Below are positions 49,362 to 57,731 of a stretch of DNA of 64,000 nucleotides, piece by piece. The notes under the pieces were generated by a model. The model was not told where the DNA came from. It worked only from the letters and a program-made list of their open reading frames with translations, and searched no databases. The translations under genes and the position numbers were made by a program. Positions within the stretch are counted from its first letter, which is position 1. Each line of letters starts with the position of its first letter. Source of the stretch: Alphaproteobacteria bacterium (lineage in GTDB: Bacteria; Pseudomonadota; Alphaproteobacteria; Micropepsales; Micropepsaceae); the NCBI GenBank assembly GCA_024236055.1, contig JACKLF010000002.1, forward strand, positions 62,001 to 126,000. The letters run 5' to 3'.

Positions 49362-50045
49362 TCAGCCGTTCAGGGAAAATTCCACCGGCACAACCGCATC
49401 CAGGGTCCGGGTGGGATAATCGGCCGGCAGCGGCGGCAGCGGCTGGGCCCGGCGGATCAGGGCCAGGGCCTCCTGGTCCAATATGGGCCGGCCCGAGCTT
49501 TTGGCGATATCGGCGGTCAGCACGCGCCCGCTTGCATCCATCACGAAATGCAGCATCACCACACCCTGGATGTGCGCCTGGCGCGCGGCGCGCGGATACT
49601 GCTTGAAGCGGTTGAGCTGGGCCAGCAGGCGGGCGACGAAATCCTGACGGGCCTGGCCGCTTTCAGCTTTCGGCGCGGGCGCCGGTGGCGGGGGCATGGG
49701 CGCGGCCACCGGCGGGGGCGTGGCCACCATCACCGGGGCCGGCGCAACGGGCGGCACCACCGGAAGCGGCACGGTCACGGCGGTGGGCTGTACAAAAGTC
49801 GGCGGCGGCGGCGCCACATCCGCATCCTGTTTGGGCTTGTCCAGGTTGATATGGACCGTCATCTCCTTCAGCACCCTGACCGGCGCGACATGCACCATGG
49901 CCAGCAGCGCACCGATCGCCACCGCATGGAACGCGATGGTCAGCGCCAGGCTGACCAGCCTGCCGCGATCCAGCGGCCGTCCCGCCGTCTTCGGCGCAAC
50001 GGCCTGGCCGTGATCGAAGGCGTTCAGCGGGAGAGGAATGGTCAT
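49362..50045 (-). CDS. TonB-family energy transducer
   Basis: A 227-residue TonB-like protein. ATG 50045 overlaps the PepSY gene stop (ATGA). Residues about 28-52 are the inner-membrane anchor (LVSLALTIAFHAVAIGALLAMV), residues about 75-125 a Pro/Val/Ala-rich spacer, and about 140-227 the C-terminal TonB domain with YPRAARQAHIQGVVMLHFVMDASGRV. It carries proton-motive energy to TonB-dependent receptors, most directly the receptor at 51899, which heads the same run of genes. Confidence 0.9.
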   Translation of the reverse strand: MTIPLPLNAFDHGQAVAPKTAGRPLDRGRLVSLALTIAFHAVAIGALLAMVHVAPVRVLKEMTVHINLDKPKQDADVAPPPPTFVQPTAVTVPLPVVPPVAPAPVMVATPPPVAAPMPPPPAPAPKAESGQARQDFVARLLAQLNRFKQYPRAARQAHIQGVVMLHFVMDASGRVLTADIAKSSGRPILDQEALALIRRAQPLPPLPADYPTRTLDAVVPVEFSLNG

Positions 50046-51190
50046 GCGCCGTCCTCGTCCGGTTCGATTTCGGCCAGCGTTGCGGTCATGGGCACATGAC
50101 GGCGGCGCTTCTTCATCCACATGATGATGCCGGTGACGACGAACAGGGTGGGCACCAGGCCCGACAGGAAGACCAGGAAGCGATAGACCACGCCCAGGCC
50201 ATTGCCCTGGTGCAGCGGCCGCATCCAGGCCAGGAATTTTTCGGAATCGTCGCGCACGGCGATGACCCTGGCGTGCCAGGGATCGACCAGCACGCTGGCG
50301 CGCACCGCATCATGCACCATGAAATTGACCGTGATCGGCTGGTCAGCGCGCGCCGGAAGGCTCAGGCTGTCGGGCTCCACGCCCGGCATCGCCGCCTTGG
50401 CCAGCGCCAGGGCGCGGTCGGGCCCGATGGGCGCGCTGGCGGTGGGCGTCAGATGCGGCATGTCACGGCCACCGCGGCCGCCGCCAGAACCCAGAAGCTG
50501 CGGCCAGGCCAGCACCAGCCCGCTATAGCTGACCACCATGAAGATGACGAAGATCCAGATGCCCACCGCGGCATGCAGCTCGCGGTGAAAGCGCAGCCCC
50601 GTGGCGGTGGCGCGCACGAAGAAGGCGTACTTCCACTGTCCGCGCTTGGGCCACCACAGCACCAGCCCGGTCACGCCCAGCACCAGCATGGCCACGCCCA
50701 GTCCGCCCACCACGATGGTGCGGCCATCGCGTCCCAGCAGGAAGTTGCCGTGCAGCTGATGGGCAAAGCGGACGATCGCCGGACCCACCTGGGTGCGCGT
50801 GTCCAGCACCTGGCCGGAAACCGGATCGATGAAGACCTGCACGCCGCGCCCGCGCGGGCCGCGCTGCACACCCATGGTGCCCATCGGGCTGATCTGGCCC
50901 ACGCGCACCGCGACCGCTTCGGCCGGCTTCTTGGGCAGCGCGATCTGAAGCTGGCCCGGATCGATATCCTTTTCCCGCGCCGCCTCGCGTGCGGCTTCGG
51001 CGATCATCGCCAGCGGCAGCGGCGAGCCCTGTGTGTTCGCGAAGGGCGCCGGATCGAGCAGCGTGTCGACCGCGGTGTCATAGACCAGCAAGCTGCCCGA
51101 AAGGCCCAGGACAGCGCAAAACAGGCCCAGGATCAGGCCGGCCCACAGATGAACGGTGAAAAGCGTATGGCGGACGGTGGCGAATTTCAT
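50042..51190 (-). CDS. PepSY domain membrane protein of an iron-uptake operon
   Basis: A 382-residue inner-membrane protein of the PepSY-associated type often found with siderophore receptors. ATG 51190 follows GAGGGG. Helices at residues about 12-35, 165-190, 215-240 and 340-365 flank two periplasmic PepSY regions. FAHQLHGNFLLG, FHRELHAAVGIWIF and MRPLHQGNGLGVVYRF carry His residues on or near the membrane, the usual pattern of the ferric-siderophore-reductase-like members. Its start lies ten bases inside the region beyond the hydroxylase stop codon, and its end overlaps tonB. Confidence 0.87.
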   Translation of the reverse strand: MKFATVRHTLFTVHLWAGLILGLFCAVLGLSGSLLVYDTAVDTLLDPAPFANTQGSPLPLAMIAEAAREAAREKDIDPGQLQIALPKKPAEAVAVRVGQISPMGTMGVQRGPRGRGVQVFIDPVSGQVLDTRTQVGPAIVRFAHQLHGNFLLGRDGRTIVVGGLGVAMLVLGVTGLVLWWPKRGQWKYAFFVRATATGLRFHRELHAAVGIWIFVIFMVVSYSGLVLAWPQLLGSGGGRGGRDMPHLTPTASAPIGPDRALALAKAAMPGVEPDSLSLPARADQPITVNFMVHDAVRASVLVDPWHARVIAVRDDSEKFLAWMRPLHQGNGLGVVYRFLVFLSGLVPTLFVVTGIIMWMKKRRRHVPMTATLAEIEPDEDGA

Positions 51191-51200
51191 GACGTTCCCC

Positions 51201-51896
51201 TCACACATCCGCCCAGCGGCGGACCAGATTGTGATACAGCCCGGTCAGGGAGACGATTTCGCTTTCATCGCCATGCCGGCTGCGAAGCCCCTGAATCGCG
51301 GTATCCATCTCGAACAGCGTGGTCCGCGCGGCCTCGTCGCGGATCATACTCTGGACCCAGAAGAATGACGACCAGCGGCTGCCGCGCGTCACTTTGGTGA
51401 CATGATGACGGCTGGTCGCCGAATAGAGCAGCATGTCACCGGCGGGCAGCTTCACGCCATGGCTGCCATAGGTGTCCTCGATCACCAGCTCGCCGCCGTC
51501 ATAATCGTCCGGGTCGGTCAGGAACAGCGTGGCCGACATGTCGGTTCGCACCCGGATGGGCGCGCCCGATGCGATGGACGGCTTCACGAAGCGGATGGAA
51601 TTGTCGATATGGGCGCCGAATTCCATGCCGGCGTCATAGCGGTTGAACAGCGGGGGAAAGACCCGAAGCGGCAGGGCCGCCGCGTTGAACAGGGGATTGC
51701 GGCCCAGCGCGGAAAGAATGATGTCGCCTAGGGCGCGTGCGGCGGGTGCGTCTTCGGGGACCTGCAGATTGTGCTTGGCCCCGGCCGATTGCGCGCCCGC
51801 CGTCACCTTGCCGTCCACCCAGTTGGTGTCCGCCAGCACGCCGCGCACATGCGCGACCTGTTCGGGGGACAGCACCTGGGGAACGTGCACAAGCAT
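51201..51896 (-). CDS. Fe(II)/2-oxoglutarate-dependent dioxygenase, PiuC/YbiX type
   Basis: A 231-residue PKHD-type hydroxylase: QVLSPEQVAHVRGVL, KHNLQVP, the iron ligands His96 and Asp98 in FGAHIDNSIR, His164 in SRHHVTKVTRGSRW and Arg171 for 2-oxoglutarate. PiuC-type genes are tied to TonB siderophore receptors and iron limitation, although the substrate is not settled. The start lies two bases after the receptor stop codon at 51899, so it is co-translated. Confidence 0.9.
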   Translation of the reverse strand: MLVHVPQVLSPEQVAHVRGVLADTNWVDGKVTAGAQSAGAKHNLQVPEDAPAARALGDIILSALGRNPLFNAAALPLRVFPPLFNRYDAGMEFGAHIDNSIRFVKPSIASGAPIRVRTDMSATLFLTDPDDYDGGELVIEDTYGSHGVKLPAGDMLLYSATSRHHVTKVTRGSRWSSFFWVQSMIRDEAARTTLFEMDTAIQGLRSRHGDESEIVSLTGLYHNLVRRWADV

Positions 51897-51898
51897 GG

Positions 51899-54268
51899 TT
51901 ACAGCGCGGCCTCCAGCGAGACGAGGAAGGTGCGGCCCGGCGCGGGCGTGCCCCGGTTGCCGAAGGACTGGCTGTAGTTCAGCCGGTCGGTGAGGTTGTT
52001 GACGTTGAGCTGGATGCGGTAAGGCGCGAAATCGTAAGCGACCACCGCGTCCAGTTCGACCGTCTCCGGGATGCGGGTGATCGAGGAGATGCCGGTGGGA
52101 TTGGGCGCCGAACCGGTGGTGCGGATGCGGTCATAGAGCCGGCTCTGATAGATTGCGCCGCCGCCCAGCGACAGGCCCGGCACGATGGCATTGGCCTGCC
52201 AGTTGCTCCACAGCGAAACCGCGTTCTTGGGCACGAAGGCCACCTGGCTGCCGATGGTATAGGGATTGGGCAGGCAGACCGTGGGCGTGCCGCCGCACGA
52301 CAGGTCGTCTGTCACCACCGCATCCAGATAGGTATAGGCCGCGGTCACCGACCAGCCGGGCAGGATGGTGCCGGTGGCCGACAGTTCGATGCCCTGCGCC
52401 CGCTGTTTCTGGTCGGACTGAAGATTGATGTCGCCGGTAACCGGGTCCGTGATGGTGGCGTGGTTCTTAAGCACCTTGAACAGCGAACCGGTCAGACCCA
52501 GCGCGCCGTCCAGCAGGCTGACCTTGGCGCCCAGTTCCAGGGTCTCGCTTTCCTCCGGGTCCAGCGCATTTTCGTTGCCGCGCAGCGGGTTGGGCGTGCC
52601 CGCGATTGAGGTTCCCGGCGGTGTCGCCGACTTGCCCCAAGAAAAATAGACCGTGGTGTTCTGGTCCGGCTCGTAAACCAGCGAGGCGCGCGGATTGACG
52701 ATGGTGGACGGCGCCTTGATGGTCGAGGCGGTTCCGTTCACCAGCGTGGTTTCGTAATTGGCGGTGTAGCGGTCCACCCGCACGCCCGCGATGATCGACC
52801 AGGCATCGTTGAACCACAACCGGTCGGTGGCGAACAGCGCCAGGTCGGTGGCGTCACCGCTGGTATAGAGATTCGAGGTGGCGCTGACCGAGGTATTGGC
52901 GACATTGGCCGGTGTCGGCAGCACGGTTTCATAGCCCGGCGGGCCCATATGGGTCGGGTTGTACAGCGAAAAGCCGATATTGCGCCGGTTGGCTGAATGA
53001 TCGCCCAGGGCATAATAGTAACTGGCCGCGCTGGGCAGGCTGTAGGCGTAAAGCGTGCGATCATTGCGCTGATAGGACGCGTCGAAGCCCGCGATCAGTG
53101 TGTTGCGAAGTCCGCCGACCTGGAAATTGGCGCTTGCCGTGCCGATGTCCTGCAGGCCCCAGCTGTTCTGCTGATAGGGACCGCCGCCGCCGGTGGAGGC
53201 CAGGGTGGCGCGGCGTACCGCCGGATCGGGATCGAACAGGCTGGCGGTGCAGGTCGCGTCGCAGCTGTCCACGGATGTGTAATGGAAGAAGCGCGAATAG
53301 ACGCCAACGCGCGTATCATTCTGCAAGGTCAGCCAGTCGGTCGCGGTGTGGGTCAGCTTGGCAGTGACAAGATCGGCTGTGTTCTTGTCCACGTCGCTGC
53401 GCAGACCCATATAGTTGGAGCGCGGCACACCGAACTCGGTGGCGGGCTCGGCATAGAGCGAGCCGGGCGGCTGCACCGCCACCACGCCATAGTCGGGACG
53501 TCCCGCGGTCTGCTGATGGATATAGGAAAGATTGAACTGGGTGTCGGTGCCCAGCCCCAGCGCCAGAGAGGGGGCGATGCCGAAACGGGTGGAATGAACC
53601 AGGTCGCGGTCCACCGTGCCGGTGTCGGTGAACATCACATTCAGGCGCAGTGCCGCGCTGTCGGACAGGACATGATTGATGTCGGCGGTGGCGCGATAAT
53701 GATCGCCGTTGCCGGCCTCGACATGGCCCACCAGGCGATTTTCCAGGAAGGGCGTCTTGCTGACGGTGTTGATCGCCCCGCCGGTGGTGCCGCGCCCGAA
53801 CATCAGGCCCGACGGGCCCTTCAGCACCTGCACTTCCTCATAATCGAAACTGTCACGGGTATAGGCGCCGAAGTCGCGCAACCCGTCCAGATAGACATCG
53901 TCCTTGGCGTCGAAGCCGCGGATCTTGAACTGGTCGCCGGCCAGCGTGCCGCCCTCGCCGATGGCGATGGTGATGCCCGGCACGTTGCGCAGCGCATCGC
54001 CCAGCGTGCTGGTTGCCTGCTGCTTCATGGTTTCGCCGTCGACCACGCTGACCGCCTGGGGCGTGTCCTGCAGGCTGCTGCTGGGCATGGTGGAGACCGG
54101 CGGGCTGTGGGACAGCGCATTGCGGTCGCCCTGCCCTTCCACGGTGACGGGCCCCAGCACAACGCTGTTCTGGGCGTGGGCAGGCGCGCCCATCAGCATC
54201 GCGCCCAGCAGGCTGGCGGATGCCCCGGCCAGGGCGCGGGTTCTTCGGTTGGCGGTAATGGATGACAT
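51899..54268 (-). CDS. TonB-dependent siderophore receptor (PiuA/Fiu-like)
   Basis: A 789-residue outer-membrane receptor. ATG 54268 opens SSITANRRTRALAGASASLL, a signal peptide cleaved near APAHAQ. The plug includes VVDGETMKQQATSTLGDALRNVPGITI-type sequence and GTLAGDQFKIRGFDAKDDVYLDGLRD; the barrel ends in TFLVSLEAAL-type terminal strand with a C-terminal hydrophobic pattern. It matches the catecholate-siderophore receptor group that travels with PiuC. HemP lies 113 bases upstream, downstream of a Fur-like palindrome, and piuC, pepSY and tonB follow. Confidence 0.92.
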   Translation of the reverse strand: MSSITANRRTRALAGASASLLGAMLMGAPAHAQNSVVLGPVTVEGQGDRNALSHSPPVSTMPSSSLQDTPQAVSVVDGETMKQQATSTLGDALRNVPGITIAIGEGGTLAGDQFKIRGFDAKDDVYLDGLRDFGAYTRDSFDYEEVQVLKGPSGLMFGRGTTGGAINTVSKTPFLENRLVGHVEAGNGDHYRATADINHVLSDSAALRLNVMFTDTGTVDRDLVHSTRFGIAPSLALGLGTDTQFNLSYIHQQTAGRPDYGVVAVQPPGSLYAEPATEFGVPRSNYMGLRSDVDKNTADLVTAKLTHTATDWLTLQNDTRVGVYSRFFHYTSVDSCDATCTASLFDPDPAVRRATLASTGGGGPYQQNSWGLQDIGTASANFQVGGLRNTLIAGFDASYQRNDRTLYAYSLPSAASYYYALGDHSANRRNIGFSLYNPTHMGPPGYETVLPTPANVANTSVSATSNLYTSGDATDLALFATDRLWFNDAWSIIAGVRVDRYTANYETTLVNGTASTIKAPSTIVNPRASLVYEPDQNTTVYFSWGKSATPPGTSIAGTPNPLRGNENALDPEESETLELGAKVSLLDGALGLTGSLFKVLKNHATITDPVTGDINLQSDQKQRAQGIELSATGTILPGWSVTAAYTYLDAVVTDDLSCGGTPTVCLPNPYTIGSQVAFVPKNAVSLWSNWQANAIVPGLSLGGGAIYQSRLYDRIRTTGSAPNPTGISSITRIPETVELDAVVAYDFAPYRIQLNVNNLTDRLNYSQSFGNRGTPAPGRTFLVSLEAAL

Positions 54269-54381
54269 GACAGGACCCCTCGGATCAGCTTCGGTTTCTG
54301 AACAGACCTGGCTGGCATCCATCGCCGCGCGGGCGCGGCAGGGGCTGGCTTGGTACTTATGGTGGCGGCGCGCCGGCTGAC

Positions 54382-54570
54382 CTATTTGGTCAGGATCAGC
54401 TTGCCGTTGCTGGTGAGGCTGAGGCGGTATTCGGTGCCGTCATGCAGCAGGATCGCCTCGCGGCCCCCGGCCAGCAGCGTCTCCACCGCGATCCGCGGCA
54501 CCGCCCTGACGGGGCGTCTGGATGCCTTGGCGGCGGCACGCATGGCGGCGGCATTGGCGTCAGCCGGCAC
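54382..54570 (-). CDS. hemP: Hemin uptake protein HemP
   Basis: A 62-residue protein with the HemP signature near its C-terminus: ETLLAGGREAILLHDGTEYRLSLT and NGKLILTK. GTG 54570 was chosen because GGGAAGG precedes it and it gives the usual HemP length; a longer frame from TTG at 54630 would overlap the Fur-like site. HemP is a small iron-regulated protein linked to haem-uptake gene control. It leads the iron operon and has a 7-1-7 palindrome directly upstream. Confidence 0.85.
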   Translation of the reverse strand: MPADANAAAMRAAAKASRRPVRAVPRIAVETLLAGGREAILLHDGTEYRLSLTSNGKLILTK

Positions 54571-54625
54571 GGCCGGTTTCCTTCCCTCACTTCGCGGGCT
54601 TCCTAGACCATAGGGCCATGATTTT

Positions 54626-54640
54626 TGCAAGTGACTTGCA
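54626..54640. promoter_or_regulatory. 7-1-7 palindrome, candidate Fur box
   Basis: TGCAAGT-G-ACTTGCA is a perfect 7-1-7 inverted repeat, with a further TGCATTCGCA half-site adjoining at 54642-54652. The geometry is that of the Fur box and alphaproteobacterial Fur sites often contain TGCAA/TTCGCA. It lies 56-82 bases upstream of hemP and would repress hemP and the receptor operon when iron is plentiful. Confidence 0.6.
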
Positions 54641-54705
54641 ACTGCATTCGCAGCCCTGCGGTCGCAGGTCGCTATTGCACATCTAAGGGAGTGTTGTTTT
54701 GAGGC

Positions 54706-55179
54706 TTACTGGCCGTTTCGGCGGGCAGCCATCGCCACCTGGGTGGCCGGGCCAGGCTGGGCCCGCCCGTCAATGACCACGCGGCGCTCGAACTGGCCGC
54801 CCACCAGGCCGCCCGGCTCGACCTTCATGCTGCGATACTTGAGGTTCGCCGACAGGCGGCCGCCGCTGCGCACGATGACATTGTCGCAGACGATATTGGC
54901 GCGCACCGACCCCAGCACGTTCAGGGTGCGGCAGAAGATGATGCCGTCGACACGGCCGGTGGCCTCGATCGTCACATGCTCGGCAAAAACCAGGCCCTGG
55001 ACCTGGCCATGGATGAAGGCGGTGCGGGCTATCAGCTTGCCTTCGATGCCCGCGGACTCGTCGATGATGGAGAAGCTCGTCTTGCCCTTGTGATGCTTGT
55101 TGGGCGGAAAGTTCTCCCAGTCGTATTCGGCGACTTCATCCTCGTGCTGCGGCACAACGATCAGCGAACAGTCATACAT
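54706..55179 (-). CDS. Bactofilin-family protein with N-terminal extension
   Basis: A 157-residue polymer-forming cytoskeletal protein. After a variable head (residues 1-35), a beta-helix core follows with repeats such as AGIEGKLIARTAFIHGQVQGLVFAEHVTIEATGRVDG and NIVCDNVIVRSGGRLSANLKY, the bactofilin pattern of a hydrophobic residue every other position. Bactofilins self-assemble without nucleotides and organise envelope proteins or stalk/cell-shape factors. Its neighbour upstream (55223) is a second, canonical bactofilin, 43 bases away, so they are probably co-transcribed. Confidence 0.85.
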   Translation of the reverse strand: MYDCSLIVVPQHEDEVAEYDWENFPPNKHHKGKTSFSIIDESAGIEGKLIARTAFIHGQVQGLVFAEHVTIEATGRVDGIIFCRTLNVLGSVRANIVCDNVIVRSGGRLSANLKYRSMKVEPGGLVGGQFERRVVIDGRAQPGPATQVAMAARRNGQ

Positions 55180-55222
55180 CGCAGATCACCATGGGTGTGA
55201 AACCTGCCCTGGGGCGTGCCGG

Positions 55223-55615
55223 TTACTCGCCGCGCTGGATCGAGACGATCTTCTGCTCGGCCTCGGCGGGCGAAATCTTCTCGATCGTGCCGGCCAGTTC
55301 GCCGCCTTCCTCGACCATGATCTTGGAATAGCTGACGGCGCCCGAGATGGAGCCGCTGGAGCGGACCACCAGCTTGGACTGGACGGTCAGATTGTCGCCG
55401 ACCACGCCGCGCACTTCGGCGGTTTCGACGCTGATCTGGCCGGAGACATTGCCGGTCTGGCCGACCACAAGGCTCTTGGCCTTGAGCACGCCTTCGAACT
55501 TGCCATCCACCGTGGCGCAGCCCGGAACCGTCATGTCGCCTTTGAATTCAACACCGGCGCCAATGAAAATCGCGCCTTCGGAGCTCTGCTCCCCAATCTT
55601 CTCCACCATACCCAT
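55223..55615 (-). CDS. Bactofilin
   Basis: A 130-residue canonical bactofilin: IGAGVEFKGDMTVPGCATVDGKFEGVLKAKSLVVGQTGNVSGQI and VEEGGELAGTIEKISP, about one helical core with short disordered tails. It forms filaments at the inner membrane. It leads a two-gene bactofilin unit; an imperfect palindrome with a TCCGGG-C-CCCGGA core lies about 35 bases upstream. Confidence 0.9.
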   Translation of the reverse strand: MGMVEKIGEQSSEGAIFIGAGVEFKGDMTVPGCATVDGKFEGVLKAKSLVVGQTGNVSGQISVETAEVRGVVGDNLTVQSKLVVRSSGSISGAVSYSKIMVEEGGELAGTIEKISPAEAEQKIVSIQRGE

Positions 55616-55650
55616 GTCCCCACTTGTTGGCGGGCGCGGATGGTTAAAAT

Positions 55651-55662
55651 CCGGGCCCCGGA
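55651..55662. promoter_or_regulatory. GC palindrome in the bactofilin promoter region
   Basis: A CCGGG/CCCGG core is flanked by AAAAT and ATTTT arms, about 35 bases upstream of the bactofilin ATG. It could be an operator. No regulator is known. Confidence 0.25.
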
Positions 55663-55788
55663 ATTTTCCATGTTTTCAAGGACTTTAGTTCCGGTCCCAA
55701 AAGCGATCAAGGCCATGGCGGGCGCGTGGTTAATCCGGGCTCGGATTGCATCGCCGCCTGTGGGAAAATCCGTCCGCCAGGAGCTGAA

Positions 55789-56727
55789 ATGACCCAAAAA
55801 CGCCGGTCCCGGGCCGGCCAGCCCGCCGCGCAAGCTGCCCAGCCAGCCGTCATGGGCGTGCCCCTGTCGCACCCGGACAAGGCCCTGTGGCCCGACGGGG
55901 GCGATGGCGCACCCGTCACCAAGCTGGAACTGGCCCAATACTATAAAAAAGTCGGCGGCTGGATGCTGCCGCATATCGCGGGCCGGCCCTGCTCCATCAT
56001 GCGCGCGCCCGACGGCATCGAAGGCGAACGCTTCTTCCAGCGCCATGCGATGGCGGGACAGTCCAGCCTGCTGTCCCAGGTGAAGGTGCCCGGCGACCGC
56101 AAGCCCTATCTGCAGATCGACCGCGCCGAGGCGCTGGCGACGGTGGCCCAGGCCGGCGGGCTGGAACTGCATCCCTGGAACTGCGCGCCAGGCAAGCCGG
56201 ATGTGCCGGGCCGGCTGGTCTTCGACCTGGACCCGGGACCGGGCGTGGAATTCGACGCCGTGGTGCAGGCCGCGCGCGAGCTGAAGCACCGGCTGGAGGC
56301 GCTGGGGCTGGCGCCCTGGCCCAGGACCACCGGCGGCAAGGGCCTGCATGTGGTCACACCGATCGCCGCCGGCGCGCTGGGCTGGGATCAGGCCAAGGCC
56401 TTCGCCCGCAGGCTGTGCGAGCAGATGGCTGCCGACAGTCCGGATCGCTATCTGGTGAAAATGGCGAAGCGCGCGCGTGCCGGAAAAATCTTCCTGGACT
56501 ATCTGCGCAACGACCGCATGGCGACCGCGGTGGCGCCGCTGTCGCCACGCGCGCGCGACGGCGCAACGGTTGCCATGCCGCTGACCTGGGGCCAGGTGAA
56601 AAAGGGACTGGATCCGCACCGCTTCACCATCCGCACCGCGCCGGGCCTGATCGCGAAATCAAAGGCCTGGCGCGGCTATGCGGACAGCGAAAGACCGCTC
56701 AAGCCCGCGTTGAAAAAGCTGACCTAG
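55789..56727 (+). CDS. Stand-alone LigD-type primase/polymerase domain protein
   Basis: A 312-residue protein corresponding to the primase-polymerase domain of DNA ligase D. ATG 55789 follows CAGGAGC. After a basic head (MTQKRRSRAGQP), it shows LSHPDKALWPDGG, MLPHIAGRPCSIMRAPDG, the catalytic FDLDPGPGVEF, and RTTGGKGLHVVTPI, all marks of the archaeo-eukaryotic primase-like PolDom. In LigD the domain is fused to an ATP-dependent ligase and fills gaps during non-homologous end joining. Here no ligase or Ku gene is adjacent, so it either partners distant genes or has another repair role. Its stop overlaps the convergent methyltransferase gene by four bases (CTAG). Confidence 0.9.
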   Translation: MTQKRRSRAGQPAAQAAQPAVMGVPLSHPDKALWPDGGDGAPVTKLELAQYYKKVGGWMLPHIAGRPCSIMRAPDGIEGERFFQRHAMAGQSSLLSQVKVPGDRKPYLQIDRAEALATVAQAGGLELHPWNCAPGKPDVPGRLVFDLDPGPGVEFDAVVQAARELKHRLEALGLAPWPRTTGGKGLHVVTPIAAGALGWDQAKAFARRLCEQMAADSPDRYLVKMAKRARAGKIFLDYLRNDRMATAVAPLSPRARDGATVAMPLTWGQVKKGLDPHRFTIRTAPGLIAKSKAWRGYADSERPLKPALKKLT

Positions 56728-57548
56728 ACCGGCTTGCTGAAGCGCAGCGTCATGCGGTCGCTTTCGCCGATCGCGTCATACTTGCCGTGATCGAACTTCG
56801 GATCGGCAGGCTGTCCGGACGGCGCGCTGCGCCGCACGGGCGGCAGCGTCCACACGCCAAAGGGGTGATCCTTGGTGTCCTTGGCATTCGCGTTGATTTC
56901 CGAGCTGGCTTCCAGCTTGAAACCGGCGGCCTTGGCCATGTTCACGATGGTCGAGGTCGCCACATAGCCGTCGCGGGCATCGCCATGCTGGGGCCGCGGA
57001 TCGGCGCGATGATCGGTCACCGCCAGGATGCCACCGGGCTTGAGCACGGCAAAGGCGTCGCGCATGAACTTCTCGGCCATGCCCGGCGTCCACAGCCAGT
57101 CGTGAATGTTGCGCGAGGTCAGCACGAAATCGGCGGAAGCCGCCGGACCCATCGGGCCGGAGGTGTTGCTGAAGACGGTGTAGTTGATCTTGCCATAAAC
57201 GGCTTCGTTGCTGAATTTCTCGGGCAGTTTCTGGTCGGGCTTTCCCTGGGCGGCGACATAGGTGCCGGCGGTCGCCTTGGCATAGGGCGCCAGAATCTCG
57301 GTCCAGTAGCCGCCACCGGGCGCAACCTCGATCACGCGCATATGGGGCCCAAGGCCGAAAAAGGTCAGTGCGGCGGCAGGATGGCGCGCGCCGTCGCGCG
57401 CGACGTTGCTGGCGCTGCGGTGCGATCCGGCGACCGCGGCCTTGAGCGCGTCGCTGGGCGCCTGGGCCATTGCAGGCATCAGGGCGGGCATCGCGGTGGC
57501 GAACAGGGCAAGGCTTGCAGCCCCCAGGATGATGTTGCGCAGGGTCAT
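56724..57548 (-). CDS. Exported class I SAM methyltransferase-like protein
   Basis: A 274-residue protein. ATG 57548 follows GGGAGACGACGTC and opens a Sec-type signal (IILGAASLALFATAMPALMPAMAQ). The mature part has a Rossmann methyltransferase core: motif I VIEVAPGGGYWTEILAPY, then ASADFVLTSRNIHDWLW, and VLKPGGILAVTDHRAD. Secreted proteins of this type recur in alpha- and gammaproteobacteria, but SAM is not expected in the periplasm, so the true ligand is uncertain. It converges with the LigD-like gene and shares the CTAG stop. Confidence 0.82.
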   Translation of the reverse strand: MTLRNIILGAASLALFATAMPALMPAMAQAPSDALKAAVAGSHRSASNVARDGARHPAAALTFFGLGPHMRVIEVAPGGGYWTEILAPYAKATAGTYVAAQGKPDQKLPEKFSNEAVYGKINYTVFSNTSGPMGPAASADFVLTSRNIHDWLWTPGMAEKFMRDAFAVLKPGGILAVTDHRADPRPQHGDARDGYVATSTIVNMAKAAGFKLEASSEINANAKDTKDHPFGVWTLPPVRRSAPSGQPADPKFDHGKYDAIGESDRMTLRFSKPV

Positions 57549-57731
57549 GACGTCGTCTCCCTCATCTTGTGTGCGACAGGTCCGATCCTGTGCAGGACAG
57601 GTCCGGTGTGGCGTCTGATCGTGTGTGGCGATGGTGGGGGCAAATTGTGGCGCACAGGTGGCGGCAGCGGCACAATCGCACGTCACGCCGGCACGATTGC
57701 CCGCCCGCGCCCGTCGTGTCATAGGCAAGCC
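57549..57731. other. Intergenic region with short direct repeats
   Basis: The 183-base gap between divergent genes holds GACAGGTCCG twice (about 57578 and 57597) around a TCCTGTGCAGGA palindrome. A CAATCG/CGATTG pair lies further on. Promoters for both flanking genes should lie here. No gene is seen. Confidence 0.35.

Noticed and set aside
52997..54265. A long plus-strand frame opposite the siderophore receptor
   Set aside because: The minus strand encodes a clear TonB receptor over the whole stretch, and the plus frame shows no family features.
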